A DNA stretch of 64,000 bases from Eonycteris spelaea (GCA_003508835.1 PUFA01000116.1:4960001-5024000), one strand, 5' to 3'. Counted from the stretch's first letter, positions 35,501-48,013 are shown. Made by a program: numbers and translations. Notes: generated by a model from the letters alone, not told the origin.

Positions 35501-36890
35501 CAGCATCAGAGACAGAGAGAGAAGTCAGAGATATAGAGAGACACGGAGACAGAGGACAGAAAAGGAGAGACAGAGGGACATAAACTATGGTGTGGTGACT
35601 TGGTGTATGGTTCTGGGTCGAAGCTGAACTAAATCACCAGTCTCAAGGGGAATGCATCTAGTCTCACCTTCTTCTTGGCCTGTGTTCCTCTCAAATCCAA
35701 TGCTTTTTGCAACTACACCCACAGGATTCACCATCCAGGCAGACCAGTCTCCCGTAAATGATCTCGGATCTTCCAGGCCTTACACAGAACAGATGGGAAC
35801 TCTGTGGCATACGGGAGGCTGTAGGGGACCCTCCTTCACGTAGCATGTCCTTCCTTGGGATAACTCGGCCTCGCTCTTTATGCCGTGACACGGATGTGGT
35901 ATACTACGCTGCTCTGGGAAGCGCAGAGGGCTCAGCAGCCAGGCTGCACATATCAGATAGACTGACGACAGGACCTGCTTCGTGGACTTGATGGTGACTG
36001 AATGAGAGGACCCTTGTCAACTGCTGTCGATACACAGCCCACAGCACTGGGCACGTCAGTGGTCGAGATGTTAGTTATTACAAAAGCCCATTTTCATTTT
36101 GTATTCAGTAAGCTCTGTTCCTCACTCACAGTTAGTAAGAGTTGGGCTGAGTAATTATCAATCCCCGAATGAAGCGCACACACTTATTCTTCCCCACAAG
36201 TCCCCGTTCACTCTTACTGTGAAAGCCAGACAGGCTCTGCCAGCAAGTGGCCAACCTAGCCTCAGGGCAGGTTAGACAGTGCAGTTTGTGGGCAACACGC
36301 TGAGAAGCCACCTAAAAGGTGTGGGTGCACCCCTGACCACTACATTTCCAAACTGGAGTGCATCACTAAGTCTCACTATGCCTCCAAGGCAGAAGAGCCA
36401 GCAGCGCTGCACTAGCCCCTTAGAGAACCTGGTGAAATGTCCCATTTCAGGACAGGGCATTCTGATGAGGGGACCAGTACAGGTCTGGATAACCAGGAGA
36501 GCCTGCCGGGGAAAGACCCTGGAGAGCCACGTGCACAGACCGTGCGCACGTCCGCGTGATGCCAGCTCCGTGCTGCACATTTTCTGGAGAATCCATAAAC
36601 AACCCAAGCGGTGCCATCGGCACCCATTCCTGGCTTCCTCGGGGACGGACCGCCCTGCGTTGCCTGTTTGCTGGCTGCTAGCTGAGCGGTTTCCACCTGC
36701 AGTCGCCAACGTGCTCTGCTCCATGGCACGCGCAGGCTTTTGCCTTCTCGCCTCTCTCGTCCTACACGGCTTGCCTTCACGTTGTTTCTTAATGCAGCTT
36801 GCCTGTCACCTTCCCCATATGAGTCAATAGCCTTCATGGGAAATTTCTCCACATCTTGCAACACAAGTAACTAACGATCCCTGCATTATT

Positions 36891-37236
36891 TGTATGTTTG
36901 TTTGTTTATTATGGTGACATTGGTGAACAATGTCTAGTAGGTTTCAAGTGTACAATTCAACAGTAAGGCGTATATATTCTGCACTCTGTGTTCAACGCCC
37001 GTAGTTAGATTTTTTTCTTCGCCCCGTATCTGACCCGCATTACTCCACTGACCTCTCCCGACCCTCTACCCTCTGGAAACCACTAGTCTATCGTCCATGT
37101 CCATGAGTCTCTGTTTGTTTGTCCTGTTTGTTTGTTGCTTTTAGGTTTAAATCCCACATATAAATGATACCATGTGGTTTTCAACCTTTCTGTTTGGCTT
37201 ATTTCACTTAGCATGATTACCTCACACGAGACAAAT
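36891..37236 (-). mobile_element. Antisense L1 3'-end insertion (unit 3 copy)
   Basis: Same insert, with left repeat at 36,869-36,890 and right repeat at 37,237-37,258. Its presence assigns the lower part of the third unit to the A type and not the B type. Confidence 0.75.
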
Positions 37237-37680
37237 AATTAAAGATCCTTGAATTATTCTTTAACAAAAAAGTTGAATTTTTGGAGAATAGACAAGTGTG
37301 ACTTTAAGGCTGAAAGATCATTTCCTTTCCCTGCAGCATTTTTCAAACATTAAACTCTTCCTACTCTTATGACACATGTTTTAACGACCTTACATTCTTA
37401 GTTGAAGACGTAGATCCACTTTAACCAACTGTTGGTAGCTAGATATGAATCCAAATCATTTTTATACCACAGACACTCAAAATTCAATGAGCAATAAAAT
37501 AACAATATCTGATAAAATCATATCTGAAATAAAATGAATTTATGAACGCTATCTAAGACTTCCCTACAGAGGGAGAAGGAAGTCCTGCTCTTGTGTCATT
37601 AGGCACATGTAAGAAGAAAGTCGTGAACTTTCTGGATTTAGAAAGTGATTCTTCACTTAGGCAACTTAAACCTATTCCAG

Positions 37681-38611
37681 TCAGGAATGACTGTCCTTGC
37701 ACAGTGCTCTCCTCAGGGCACCCTTGACCTCTGCGTTCCTCAGGCTGTAGATCAGCGGGTTCAGCATAGGGTTGAAGAAACTGTAAAACAGGAAAAGGAT
37801 CTTCTGCTGCTCCTCAGGATGGCGGGACTTGGGGGCCATGTAGGTGACGATGGCACTGCCAAAGAAGAGCCCGACCACGCAGAGGTGGGAGGAGCAGGTG
37901 GAGAAGGCCTTTCTGCGGCCGTCCCCAGACTGGATCCGCAGGATGGCAACGAGGATGCGCGTGTAGGACACCAGCACATAGCCGAGGGGCCCCACTAGGA
38001 TAAACACACAGGCCGCAAAGATGACAATTTGTTGAGCCATGTGTCAGCACAGGCCAGCTTGAGGACAGACAGGACTTCACAGAAGAAATGGTTGATTTCA
38101 TGAGGTCCACAGAAGGGCAGCCTCAGAACAAGAACCATTTGAACAAGAGCCAGCAGGGAGCCACATGCCCATGATGTCACCACCAGAATGATGCAGACAC
38201 TCCAGCTCATGATGACAGAATATCGGAGGGGTGGCAGATGGCCACATACCGATCATAGGACATCATCAGCAGGAGAAGACATTCTGTTAGGGCAAAAGTC
38301 AAAAAGAGAAAGGTCTGTGTCATGCAGCCGGCAAAGGAGATGGGCTTGGCCGGATTCAGGAGGTTCACCAGCATCTGCGGCACCGTGTTGCAGGCATAGG
38401 CCATGTCGACGGTGGCCAGGTGCGAGAGGAAGAAGTACATGGGGGTGTGCAGTCTGGGGTCCAGTGAGATGAGCCCCAGGATGACTCCGTTTCCCAGAAG
38501 GGTGAAGGCGTAGAATAGAGAGAAAAACCCAAAGAGGAGAATGTGGATCCTCGGACCAAGACAAAATCCCAGGAGGATGAATTCTGTAACTACTGTCTGA
38601 TTTTCCTCCAT
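37681..38611 (-). pseudogene. Chimeric olfactory receptor, OR2A family, two frameshifts
   Basis: The 3' half (TM4 onward, loop-2 text HFFCEVLSVLKLACADTW, then TM5-TM7 and KDSHS end) matches the A-type ORs at 1,009 and 19,345. The 5' half (MEENQTVVTEF start, TM1-TM3) and everything upstream of it match the OR at 60,482-61,412, including a tttgctatt 5' flank and lack of the extra upstream Met. The switch lies between about 38,188 and 38,203. Two 1-bp deletions break the frame: about 38,027-38,031 in TM5 and the G run at 38,228-38,231, just after the DRYVAICHP motif. No nonsense substitution or lost motif. Confidence 0.85.
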
Positions 38612-38860
38612 TTTGCTATTGAAAGGAGAATGAAATAGCTTTGTGACAATTATATTATTTATTGTTTCATAAATTTTTGGTGTGTGAATAATTACTGAAA
38701 AACACCTTTAAGAACTCATTGAATTAGAAAATAAGAAATGAAGAGAAAGAGAAATAATCAGTAACAAAACAGTTTAAAATGGAAGGATCCATGAAAAGAA
38801 AAGAATTTTACTTCCTTCAGCATCAATCATGACTGAGTTATATAGTATCTAAGTTCCATA
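38612..38860. other. OR 5' flank with internal deletion
   Basis: Follows 61,413-61,545. It then skips most of the purine microsatellite and about 430 bp, continuing at the counterpart of about 62,010. It keeps only a short agaaagagaaa remnant of the microsatellite. Confidence 0.6.
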
Positions 38861-40550
38861 TTCATGGGTTGAAAGAATTAATATTTGAAAATAAACAAAA
38901 ACTCAAAGTTATCTAGACAGTCAACATAGTCCCCACCAAGGTTCTAATGGCATTTTTTACAGAAGTAGAAAAAAATCCTAAATTTTGAAGGAACCGCAAA
39001 AGACCTTGAGGAGCCAAAGCAATCCTGAGAAAGAAGAGAGTGGGAGGCATCACATTTCCTGTAAGGCCATAGCAATCAAAACTATAAGTACTGCAGAACA
39101 GAATCCCCCAAAAAACTTACACATATACATTCCAGCGGTATTAAACAAGGGAGTCAAGAAAGTCAATGGAGAAAGACAGTCTCTTTAATAAAGGCTGCTG
39201 CGAAAATTGAATATTCTCATGTAAAAGAATGATTCTATAACTCTTTTTTCAATCACAAAATCAAACTTGAAAAGGAGTAAAGACTTAAATAGAAGACCCC
39301 AAACCATAAAAATACTCAAAAAAAATGTAAGAAAAAAGATCTTTGAAGTGGGTCTTGGCAATGATTTTTTGGATATGACTCCTAAAGCACAAGCAACAAA
39401 ATCAAAAACAAGCAAGCAGAAGCATATCAAACAAAAAAGCTTCTGCCGAGCAAAAGAAATCATCAACGAAATGAAAAGACAACCTATGGAATGTGAAAAA
39501 ATATTTACAATTCATGTATTTTATAAGGGGTTAAATTCCAAAATATATGAAAAACCACACAACCCAATAGAATAAAAATTCAAATAATCAAAAAAAAAAA
39601 TTGGAATTGCAAACCAAAACCACAGTGAGATGTCACCTCGCATTTGTTAGTAAGTGTATTATCAAAAAAACAAGAGATAAGCATATGCTGGTGAGCATAT
39701 GAGGAAAGGCATCCCATCTGCATTGTTGGTAGGACTTTAAATTGGTGTAGGTACTGTGGAAACAGTATGGGAGTTCCTCATAGAAATACAGAACTACCAC
39801 ATTATCCAACAATATCATTTCTGGAAATATAATGGAAGGAAAAAATCATGTGTCTAATGGATCTGCACTTCCGTGTTCATTGGAGCGTTATTCATGATAG
39901 CCAAGTCATGAAAACACCCTGAGTATACATCAATGGATGAATGGATGAAGAAGTCATGTTATATACATGCACACACACACACACACACACATAAACACAC
40001 ACACCCAAACGCATATATAATGGAATACTCAGCCATAAAAACAAGGAAATCCTGCCATTTATGACAATGGGGGCAGACTTTGAGGGCATTAGGGCATTTT
40101 ATTAAGTAAAATATCAGAGAAAGACAAGTACTCTATGATCTCAGAGATATAAGGCGATAAAAAAATTTAAAAGCCCAAACTCATCTATAAAGACAAGATT
40201 TGTGGTGACCAGAGGAGGGGAGGTGGTGGAGAGGAATCTGAGGAAGGTGCTATAAGGTACAGACTTCCAACCATGAGGGAAATAAGTACAAGAGATGTAA
40301 AGTACAACACAATGAACACAGTCCTCAATGCTGTGTGATATACCTGAAAGTAGTTAGTACAGTAAATCCTCCCGGTTTTAATTGCAAGGAAAGAAAAAAC
40401 ACTTTATTTCTATCTCTACAGTTGATGGGTATTAATTAGACTTACTGTGATCATCTCATGTTTGTAAGTCGAATCATCACGCTGTACACCTTGAACTTCT
40501 ACAGTGCTGTTTGTCAATTATATCTCAATAAAACTAAACAAATCTGAAAA
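38860..40550 (+). mobile_element. L1 LINE fragment, sense (unit 3 copy)
   Basis: Same insertion as at 62,090-63,910 and, more distantly, 2,620-4,425. About 100 bp is missing at 39,600 after an A run. A CA repeat of about 20-35 bp lies at 39,969-40,005. The 3' end carries atctcaataaaactaaac. Confidence 0.85.
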
Positions 40551-42315
40551 AGAGCATAAGAAAGGTCATAGCCTAGAATGAAAAATGAGGAGGAAACAGA
40601 CTCATCTTGCTTTAATTCAATACTTAGTAAGTGTAACGGGCATTATACCTGAAATCCAAAATACAAGAATTTGCTATTTAAACCAAAAAGCAGTGGTTGA
40701 CATCGAAAGTAAGAATTAGCATATACTTTAAAAGCAGACAATAGAAACAAATTATTGACAAAGTGCTAACTCAGTTTGCATCTTCACAAATGAAAGCATC
40801 AACTAGTAGCAACATACTCAGCCTGTGAATTTTACAACAGCCTTGATAAACAAGATAATATCAGGAAATATGTGACTCGAGGCATGTGGGAGCCCCCCGA
40901 AGTCCACTCGAGGTGCATTGATATAATCTCAGGGTGGCAGGAGGTGTGGCAATGACCCAATGTAGTCAGTGGAGTGGGCCCCCTGTGTAGAGAAAGACCG
41001 CAGGAAAAGGGAAGAAGATCAATACAAAGCACAGACCAAGGCCAGAGAGGCAGCGATGGTTCAATGAATATATTCTAGCTGCCTGATACTGTCAACGCTA
41101 TGATTCTTGAGAGATATGTAAAAGATTTACTATCATTGGCTTCATACCCCAAGGCAATAAATATGTTCATACATTTAGGATAAAGTGTGATTGTACTGAC
41201 AATAAGTAAATGCATAATTTACACAATAACCAACATGGTAATTCTCCTGGAATGTAGCATCCCTCCACAATACACAATACCCTAATTTCCTTTGGGCAGG
41301 AAAATTACCCCATAGGTTCACCTAAATCCATAATGCAGATTAATTCCTTCTTCTTTAGTGTCATCATCTCCAAGTAAATCTCTGGCACATGTATACTTAT
41401 TCGCCCATAAACACTGAATAAATCCTAAATACTTTTCTGTAAATTATCTAGGAAATCTGCATCCAACTATTCACATAGATTACGAATGATGAGCATATAT
41501 GTTCAACAGTAACGGAAAGTATTTCTCTCAACACGTAAAGAAAGGCAGCCAGTAACAGAGTGTCCGTCAGCAAAAGCCCAGACGCCACAGCACATATAAG
41601 AGGAATTCATGGTAAATTCAACAAGGCCACCTGCTTAGCGCCTACCTGGGAACCAAGCACCTCAGAAGGGGGGGTTTCTATGGGAGCTGCAAGCCCTCAC
41701 TTCAGTGCCTGATGGAAAATGGGGCAGAATCCTCCGAAAAGCAGGTCTGGGTCTCTGATGGGCTCAGACTAGTTGGCAGCTCCTGAGGCCTCACTGGAGG
41801 GCGGGCTGGGGATGCGGCACACGCCTCCTCCTCCGGGAAGGGGACACACGGCAACGCTCTTCTTCGAAGTCTGCTCTCAGCCCGGCAGCCACACGAGCAG
41901 GAAACACAGCCAGCCACAGAGCACACCGCTGAGACACCGCCACTCGTTACAGGCCCTGAGCACTCGGCATCCTTGGAAGTTCGTGAAGCTCAGCACTGCC
42001 CCCCGGTCCCCCAATCTCCAGGACGGTCCAGTGAGCCCACGACGAGGCAGAACCAGTGTGACAATGAGTAAGCCCCTGGCATTAACCTCCGTGGTTCAGC
42101 TCTCTCGCTCTGTGTCCTGGGCCCCTGGTTTTGCAGCAGAGCTGGGATGAAAGGACCCAGAGAAACCAGCTGATCGCGAGTCCCCACCCAAGCGTGGAGA
42201 TGCTGCAGAGAACTGTTATGGAGGCCGTGGGTGGATCGGGGACTCCAAAGGGAGGCCCAGGTTTCCCAGGGGGCTTATTAAACCTGTCTGAGGGAGGGCT
42301 GTCCAGGGCACACGG
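40551..42315. other. Distal arm of the partial unit
   Basis: Continues homology to 4,430-4,940, jumps at about 41,060-41,075 to the counterpart of about 6,015, and ends in the GC-rich block near 42,315. No gene. The 5S-derived element is absent because of the jump. Confidence 0.6.
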
Positions 42316-42469
42316 GCATTGTTGGTACCTCTCATCTCTACTGAGAAGTGGGAGATTCTGAGTCCAGTCCCTTGGGGAAGAATATCAGGTTCCACAAGGC
42401 ATCTTCCAACAGAAGCCCTGGTGTCTCTGGATCTAAAAGAAAATTTGCTACCTAAGTCCTTGCAGGGGA

Positions 42470-42660
42470 GAGTGGAGAGGGGTGTGGGGCAAGGTAGATG
42501 GGGTAAAAGGTGTCAAATTGGTGACAGAAAGAAATCTAACGATAGGAGGGGAACACACAATGTGAATGCATATATGCCTTGCTGTTATATGTATAGCTGA
42601 AACATTGGATTTCATTAACCAATGTGACCATAAAAAATAAATAAATAAAAAATAAATTTA
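42470..42660 (+). mobile_element. Probable L1 3' tail with A-rich end
   Basis: Wording gaacacacaatgtgaatgc, a tgaaacattgg-type segment, ttaaccaatgtgacc and an AAAT-rich end recall, from memory, the 3' ends of L1 copies common in bat genomes. This is one of the hints to the host lineage. No search was possible. Confidence 0.4.
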
Positions 42661-44600
42661 AGGAAAAAACACCCCGCCATATTTCTTTGTATTCTTCTAG
42701 TGTATTTTCATACAGGACATAAGAGAGTCAAAAGGGTATTTTGAAAATCTCCTATCAATTGATCATGTAATTTATAGTAATTTACAGTAATTCGCTGTGG
42801 TGACAATAAGTTCACTGCGGTGTGACTCCTGACTATGGGGCTAGGATTTCAACCTGGGGCAAACTGCGCACGTTAATTAAGTTTTGAGAACGTGTCCACT
42901 TGTATGTCTATTCTACATACCCACTGTGAGAAGAAACAGGGAAAGGAATATCCCCATTATAAAGAAATTGGCATCCGGGTTAACCATGATTATCTTGTGA
43001 GTTTTGTGAGTGATTCATTCCCTTCTTTCCAGTGTAACTGATAGAAAAGTACTTTCTGGACCTAGTGAGCTGATGATCTGGATTTAAGTCCCTAAGGTTT
43101 TTCTCAAGAAAAGTTGGTTTTCTGCCATTTTTGACTTTCCTTTTTTCCTTTTTCAGCTTTAACCTTTAAGACTAGATATTCTATGGCCCTCTAAGAGAAT
43201 ACAGCATTCACTAATATATCAGTGACTCCTAACTTTCTATGACGGCATGGACCGCTTTATACGCCAGTGCTGTGGATCTCCTTGTCACTGTCCACTGTAG
43301 TTCTCACACACCACAAATGCACAAATGCACCAGGATCCACTGAACTTCTGGGACTGTCCATGTGTCCCTTGGAATTCATAAACTCGCAATGAAGAAGCCA
43401 TAAACCAGATAAGCTGATGTTCTAATTATGATTTCATGTAAGTGGACGCACGCAATTGAAAAAATTCTTGTTGTTCAAGGGTCAACCATATATACATTTT
43501 ATCAAAAGCTTTTTCATGTTTGCTTTATCATTTCATTTCTCTCTATATACATAGATACACATATGATATATATTATTAATTTTCTGTGGCCCACTGAAAA
43601 GCAAAAGACATTGTACTTCCAATTTATCCCTGAACCCTATTAGTTTTCCAAATAACAAGGATGTTCACTGATCTGTCTTCAGTATGAGATGTGATACTAA
43701 CACGATTCACTATTCTAAATGCTGTTTTTCTACTCCACCGTCAACATGCAAATCCTATGTCACATGTACCTCATCCCTGCCTTTCTTGCCATGAAACTAC
43801 TAGTTTTGAGGAGTATAAACCAATTTTTTTGTGCAACGTCTCTCAACTGAGGTTTTCCATTGATTACCTTTTTCTTAGTGTGGATAATCAATTTTTGGTA
43901 GATAAAAATGTGTCCTTCTAATGCCTTTTATTAATGCACAAATAATGCTAATTTGTCCCTTTACTAGTGATGACAAAGTACATCCCTGATTAAGGCAGTG
44001 TCTCCAAGCTACCGCCATTATATAATGATTAATCCATTATTTTCAGCACTCTCTCATTTCACATATCTCAAGGGTCATAAATCTGAAAGAGATGTCAAAA
44101 ATTACAGTCTCCAAACTCTTAAAATCATTCCAGTTTAGCTTCTCGAAGTTATGGTTCTCGATCCATTCTTTCTCTAAGCATCTTCAATGATCACTCTCTA
44201 CTTATTGAGCAAAAGATGATCTCTACTAGAAGGGACACAACTAGAACGTACTCATTTAAAAATTACTGTAAGTTCAAAATGCTATGTGTAATTCACGTAA
44301 TTCAAAGACAGGGTTTCTGCAGGGTATTCTTGAATACACTTGAAGATACAGACCGTATTATGAATGTAGACAGAATGGCATTACCTAAATGAATTCACAT
44401 CTTATAACTACTTGGAAGTGATTCTTATAAGAAAGATTCCAGAAAGTTATTTATTGAAAAATTAGGTTCCAGGAAAGTGAAATAACCTAAGAAGGAAACC
44501 TGAAGACATGCATAACATTTTGAGCTTTTGCAAACTATCCCCTGAGGGAGGCATCAGTTACGAAGGCAGTGCCCCTTGCGGAACCATGACTCACACAAGA
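42661..44600. other. Single-copy non-coding sequence with faint old repeats
   Basis: No gene recognised. A stretch at about 43,435-43,500 containing ttgttgttcaagggtcaacc resembles an old L1 3' segment. About 43,940-44,040 (tttgtccctttactagtgatg, aaggcagtgtctccaag) matches the same ancient L1-type family as 48,215-49,330. Confidence 0.4.
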
Positions 44601-44619
44601 CCCCAAATAGCAAAAGATA

Positions 44620-45460
44620 ACTTCAGAACGAACAAAGCAGAGGTATCCGCTCCCTGATTTCAAGCTAAACTCCAAAGATACAGTAATCAAACAGTATGGT
44701 GCTGGCATGAATGCAGTGTGTTGTCTAATGAAACAGAATAGAGGGCCAGAAATCCATGCTTCCTTATATGCTCGAGCAATCTAGGACAAAGCAGGAAGAA
44801 TATACAGTGGGGCAAAGACAGTCTCTTTCGGTAATGGCGTTCGGAAATCTGGCAGATGCATGCAGAAAAATAAAACTGGACCACTTTCTTACACCAGATA
44901 CAAAAATAAACGTAAGGTGGATTAAAGGCTTACTGTAAGACCTGAATCCATAAAATTTCTAAGAGAAAACATAAGCACTAAAGTCTCTGACATCGGCTTT
45001 GGCAATATCTTTTTAGCTATGTCTCTTTGGGCAAGAGCAACAAAAGCAAAAATAGTCAAATGGGACTACAGCAAACAAAAACATTTTGCTCAGTGAAGGA
45101 ACCCGTCCACAAGATGCAAAGAAAAGCTACTGAGCGGAGAAGGCAGTCATAAATGATATATTCTATTTGGGGTGAATAGCTATAGTATAAGAAACTCATA
45201 CAACTAAACATAAAAAAGTCTAATTAACAAATGGGCAGAGGACCTGAAAAGACATTTCTCCAAAAAGGATACCGAGGTGGCCAACAGGTACATGAAACCA
45301 TGCTCGACATCTCTAATCATCAGCAAAATGCAAATCAAAACCACAGTGAGCTATCACACTTACCTGTCAGAATGGCTACCATTAAAAAGAAATCAACAAA
45401 ATCTCTAAGAACTCAAATGAACTCTAATGCCCATCAAAGCAGTCCATTACAATCGCAACC
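44620..45460 (+). mobile_element. L1 LINE ORF2 fragment, sense (single-copy region)
   Basis: Recognisable ORF2 wording: gattaaaggcttactgtaagac, aaatgggcagaggacctgaa, gacatttctccaaaaagg, gcaaatcaaaaccacagtgag, ctgtcagaatggctacc. It stops inside ORF2 with no 3' UTR, so it is a truncated and mutated fossil, unrelated by duplication to the L1 in the OR units. Confidence 0.88.
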
Positions 45461-47108
45461 TGTGGTGCCATATTAGGCTTGCCTCACGTTCAATATCTAC
45501 CTTTGTTCCTTCTCCCAAACGCCTGTACTTTCTTATCTATAAGTCCTTCCCCTCATTTAAAATCACAGTTCACGGTATTCCTTCCTTCATGACACGTTTA
45601 TTATTGCATGGAATCATTCAAAAATATTGTAAAGACCTTACTATAAGTCAAGCATTTGTGAATACTGTTCACTGAGGACAAACACTAAATGATTAGTAAA
45701 ATGGACAGACATACTGTTTTTTAAAGTACATCTATAATGTTTTAATGCTTTTACTTTAACCTTATTTACACAGGTATCTGGAACCCTGGTGTTCTCCTAG
45801 TAACATCAAAGATATAAAAACTCTATACTATGGTCGAATGTTATATAAGTAAAATACCATGGTCATCTGGGCTGCTTCATTCTCCTTGCCCTGGGAGATG
45901 GGTATAACATGCTCAGAAACATAAGACATTGTGCATTTATGCTTATCCTGTTTCAGGCGTATGGGGATTTCAAACAAACAAGAAGTTTAGAGAACCGGGA
46001 GGCAACAGGGAGCTGATGGAAAGGAAAGACGGGGAGGAAGAAAATACAGCCGCCCTACATTAAATTCCTTCCTCACTATCACAGGTCTCTCTGGGAGTGG
46101 AAGGGGACGAAGAACTTAAGAACGGGAAAACCGAGTGCTGGATAGCTGTAGATGCAGGGATCAAAACGGCTTCTGATAAGTTGATGGGATTTAGATGGCC
46201 TGTGTCAAAGACAAAACTAAGTCTGAGGCACAATTGTTAAAAGCTCTTTATTCATAAGCTTTTGGCGAGGGTACCCATGTGCTGTCGATTTTACGTCAGC
46301 AGGAGTTCAAATGTGTTAGCAAGGAGAGTAAGTCTTACACAGTATCAAGTGGGAACACAAGACAGTCTTTGATTGGCAAGCATTCTACTCTGGTGCGATT
46401 TTTTTTTGAAGCTGGAGAATCTAACTGGTCTTCAGGGACCTTCGGAGGTCCTTGCTGCAATGGAGGTAAGTGAGCAGTGTAATGACATTCAAAGGCAAAG
46501 ACAGAAGAACCGTCTTGGAGTGTTGGTGGTCAGTGGAATTTTGGGGGACGAGCCATTTCTTGACACAAGTGGGTCAATGAGGTACTTTGTTTCATGTGTG
46601 TTCAAACTGGTATAACAGTCCCAATAGGGCTGGTGCCTGCCATGACAGGCAGTTTGTCACAAGCAAAGTGGTGGGCACCATTCCAGCACGGAAAACAACA
46701 TGTATGAAGGCATGAGGTGACAATGAACAAACAGTATTTCCACTAAAAAAGTGAGAAGACGGTTCTGGTGAAAGATGATGAGAAATGGAAGTTGTCCTAC
46801 CAGAAGATGAATTTTGAATGTCTAATATTGAAACTTGAATTTGATGGAGTAGAATTTGGGTCTGGGGTGGAGTCTTGCACTTGGCAATTTGAGAAAGCTC
46901 AGCCCTCCATCTCACTTCTACAAGTATGCTTTTCATTGGAATTTTGCCCTATTTTCAGAGGTAGAAGTTGAACAATTATCATTTTGATATCAAACTCTAA
47001 TTGGAAATATTTCTAAGTGTTCCCTTCAGAAAACCACTTATTTAAAAGGAAATCCCTATCAAATAGCATCTATGTACCCTTCACAAGGACCCCGTCTTCT
47101 GCAGGGCT
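45461..47108. other. Single-copy sequence, no gene recognised
   Basis: Downstream (3') flank of the minus-strand OR at 47,109. Short ORFs on both strands lack any family resemblance. Confidence 0.5.
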
Positions 47109-48013
47109 CTATAGAAGCATCTTCACCTGAGCGTTTCTCAGGCTGTAGATGAGAGGGTTCAGCAATGGGTTAAAGAGACTGTAAAAAGAGACAGTATTTT
47201 CTCCTGCTCCTCTCGTTGCTTGGAGGATGGGACCATATAAACCACCATGGCTATGCCAAAGAAGAGTCCAACCACACAGAGGTGGGAGGAGCAGGTGGAG
47301 AAGGCCTTTCTGCGGCCGTCCTTTGACTGGATCTGTAGGATGGCCCAGAGGATCCGGCGTAGGAGACAAGCATTAGGCACAGGGGCCCTACTAAGACAAA
47401 CATGGAGGCAGCAAGGATGACCACTTTGTTGATCCATGTATCAACACAGGCCAGCTTGAGGACAGACAGAATTTCACAGAAGAGGTGGTCCACTTCCCTG
47501 GATCCACAGAAGAACAACCTTAGAAGAAGAATCATATGTACCAGAGCCTGGATAAACCCACATGACCAGGAAGTGGCAGCCAGGACCGTGCACACTCTCC
47601 AACTCATGAGGACAGTGTACTGGAGGGGGTGACAGATTGCCACGAACCTATCATAGGACATCGCCACCAAAATCATCCACTCTGTAGCACCAAGACCCAA
47701 ATACAAAAACGTCTGCATAACACATGAGAAGGAGATGGTTCTATTCTGATTCACTAAGTATGCCAGCATCTTGGGGACATTGTTAGAAGCATAGGACACG
47801 TCAACGACGGCCAGGTGTGAGAGGAAGAAGTACATGGGCGTGTGCAGTCTGCGGTCCAGACAGATGAGCCCCAAGATCATGCCGTTTGCCAACAGACTGA
47901 GGGCATAGAGCAGGGAGAAGATCCAGAAGAGGAGCATTTCCGTCTCTGCACTGAGCTGGAATCCCACCAGGACGAACTCTGTGACCCATGACTGGTTCCC
48001 CCCATTCCTCCAT
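47109..48013 (-). pseudogene. Divergent OR2A-family olfactory receptor, three frameshifts
   Basis: A different OR2A subfamily from the other six. Start at MEEW, then NQS glycosylation site in a shifted frame, LHTPMYFFLSHLAVVDVSYAS, SYDRFVAICHPLQY, loop-2 FFCGSREVDHLFCE with retained cysteines, KAFSTCSSHL, and NPLLNPLIYSLRN, ending VKMLL-TAG. The C-tail is shorter than in the other copies. Relative to the family one residue is missing in the loop before TM3 (SFSC in place of SFAGC), an in-frame change. Three 1-bp frame breaks: in the C run at 47,998-48,003, about 47,364-47,368 (after LVSYA) and in the A run at 47,183-47,187. Two are in homopolymers. It sits alone in single-copy DNA and is not part of the tandem unit. 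Confidence 0.85.

Larger units (their letters stand above)
29298..36666. repeat. Tandem segmental duplication, unit 2 half B
   Basis: Near-identical copy of 10,948-18,336, including the intact OR, the same 4.3 kb deletion junction (about 31,389-31,405) and the same B-specific segment (about 33,230-34,900). It then runs into a third copy of the unit at 36,667. Differences from the first half B are concentrated in the purine microsatellite and in scattered 1-bp indels. Confidence 0.92.
36667..42315. repeat. Partial, mosaic third unit
   Basis: This copy begins like the other units and is nearly identical to half A through the OR 3' half (to about 38,187). From about 38,203 to 41,060 it instead follows the 60.5-64 kb copy, including its OR 5' half and L1. 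At about 41,060-41,075 it jumps to the counterpart of about 6,015, skipping roughly 1 kb that includes the 5S pseudogene. It is visibly diverged until about 41,640 and then again almost identical to the A/B GC-rich block. Homology stops near 42,315, where single-copy sequence starts. Confidence 0.85.

Noticed and set aside
38207..38611. A short independent receptor-like gene of 134 codons
   Set aside because: It is the 5' half of the chimeric OR cut by a 1-bp deletion in a G run.
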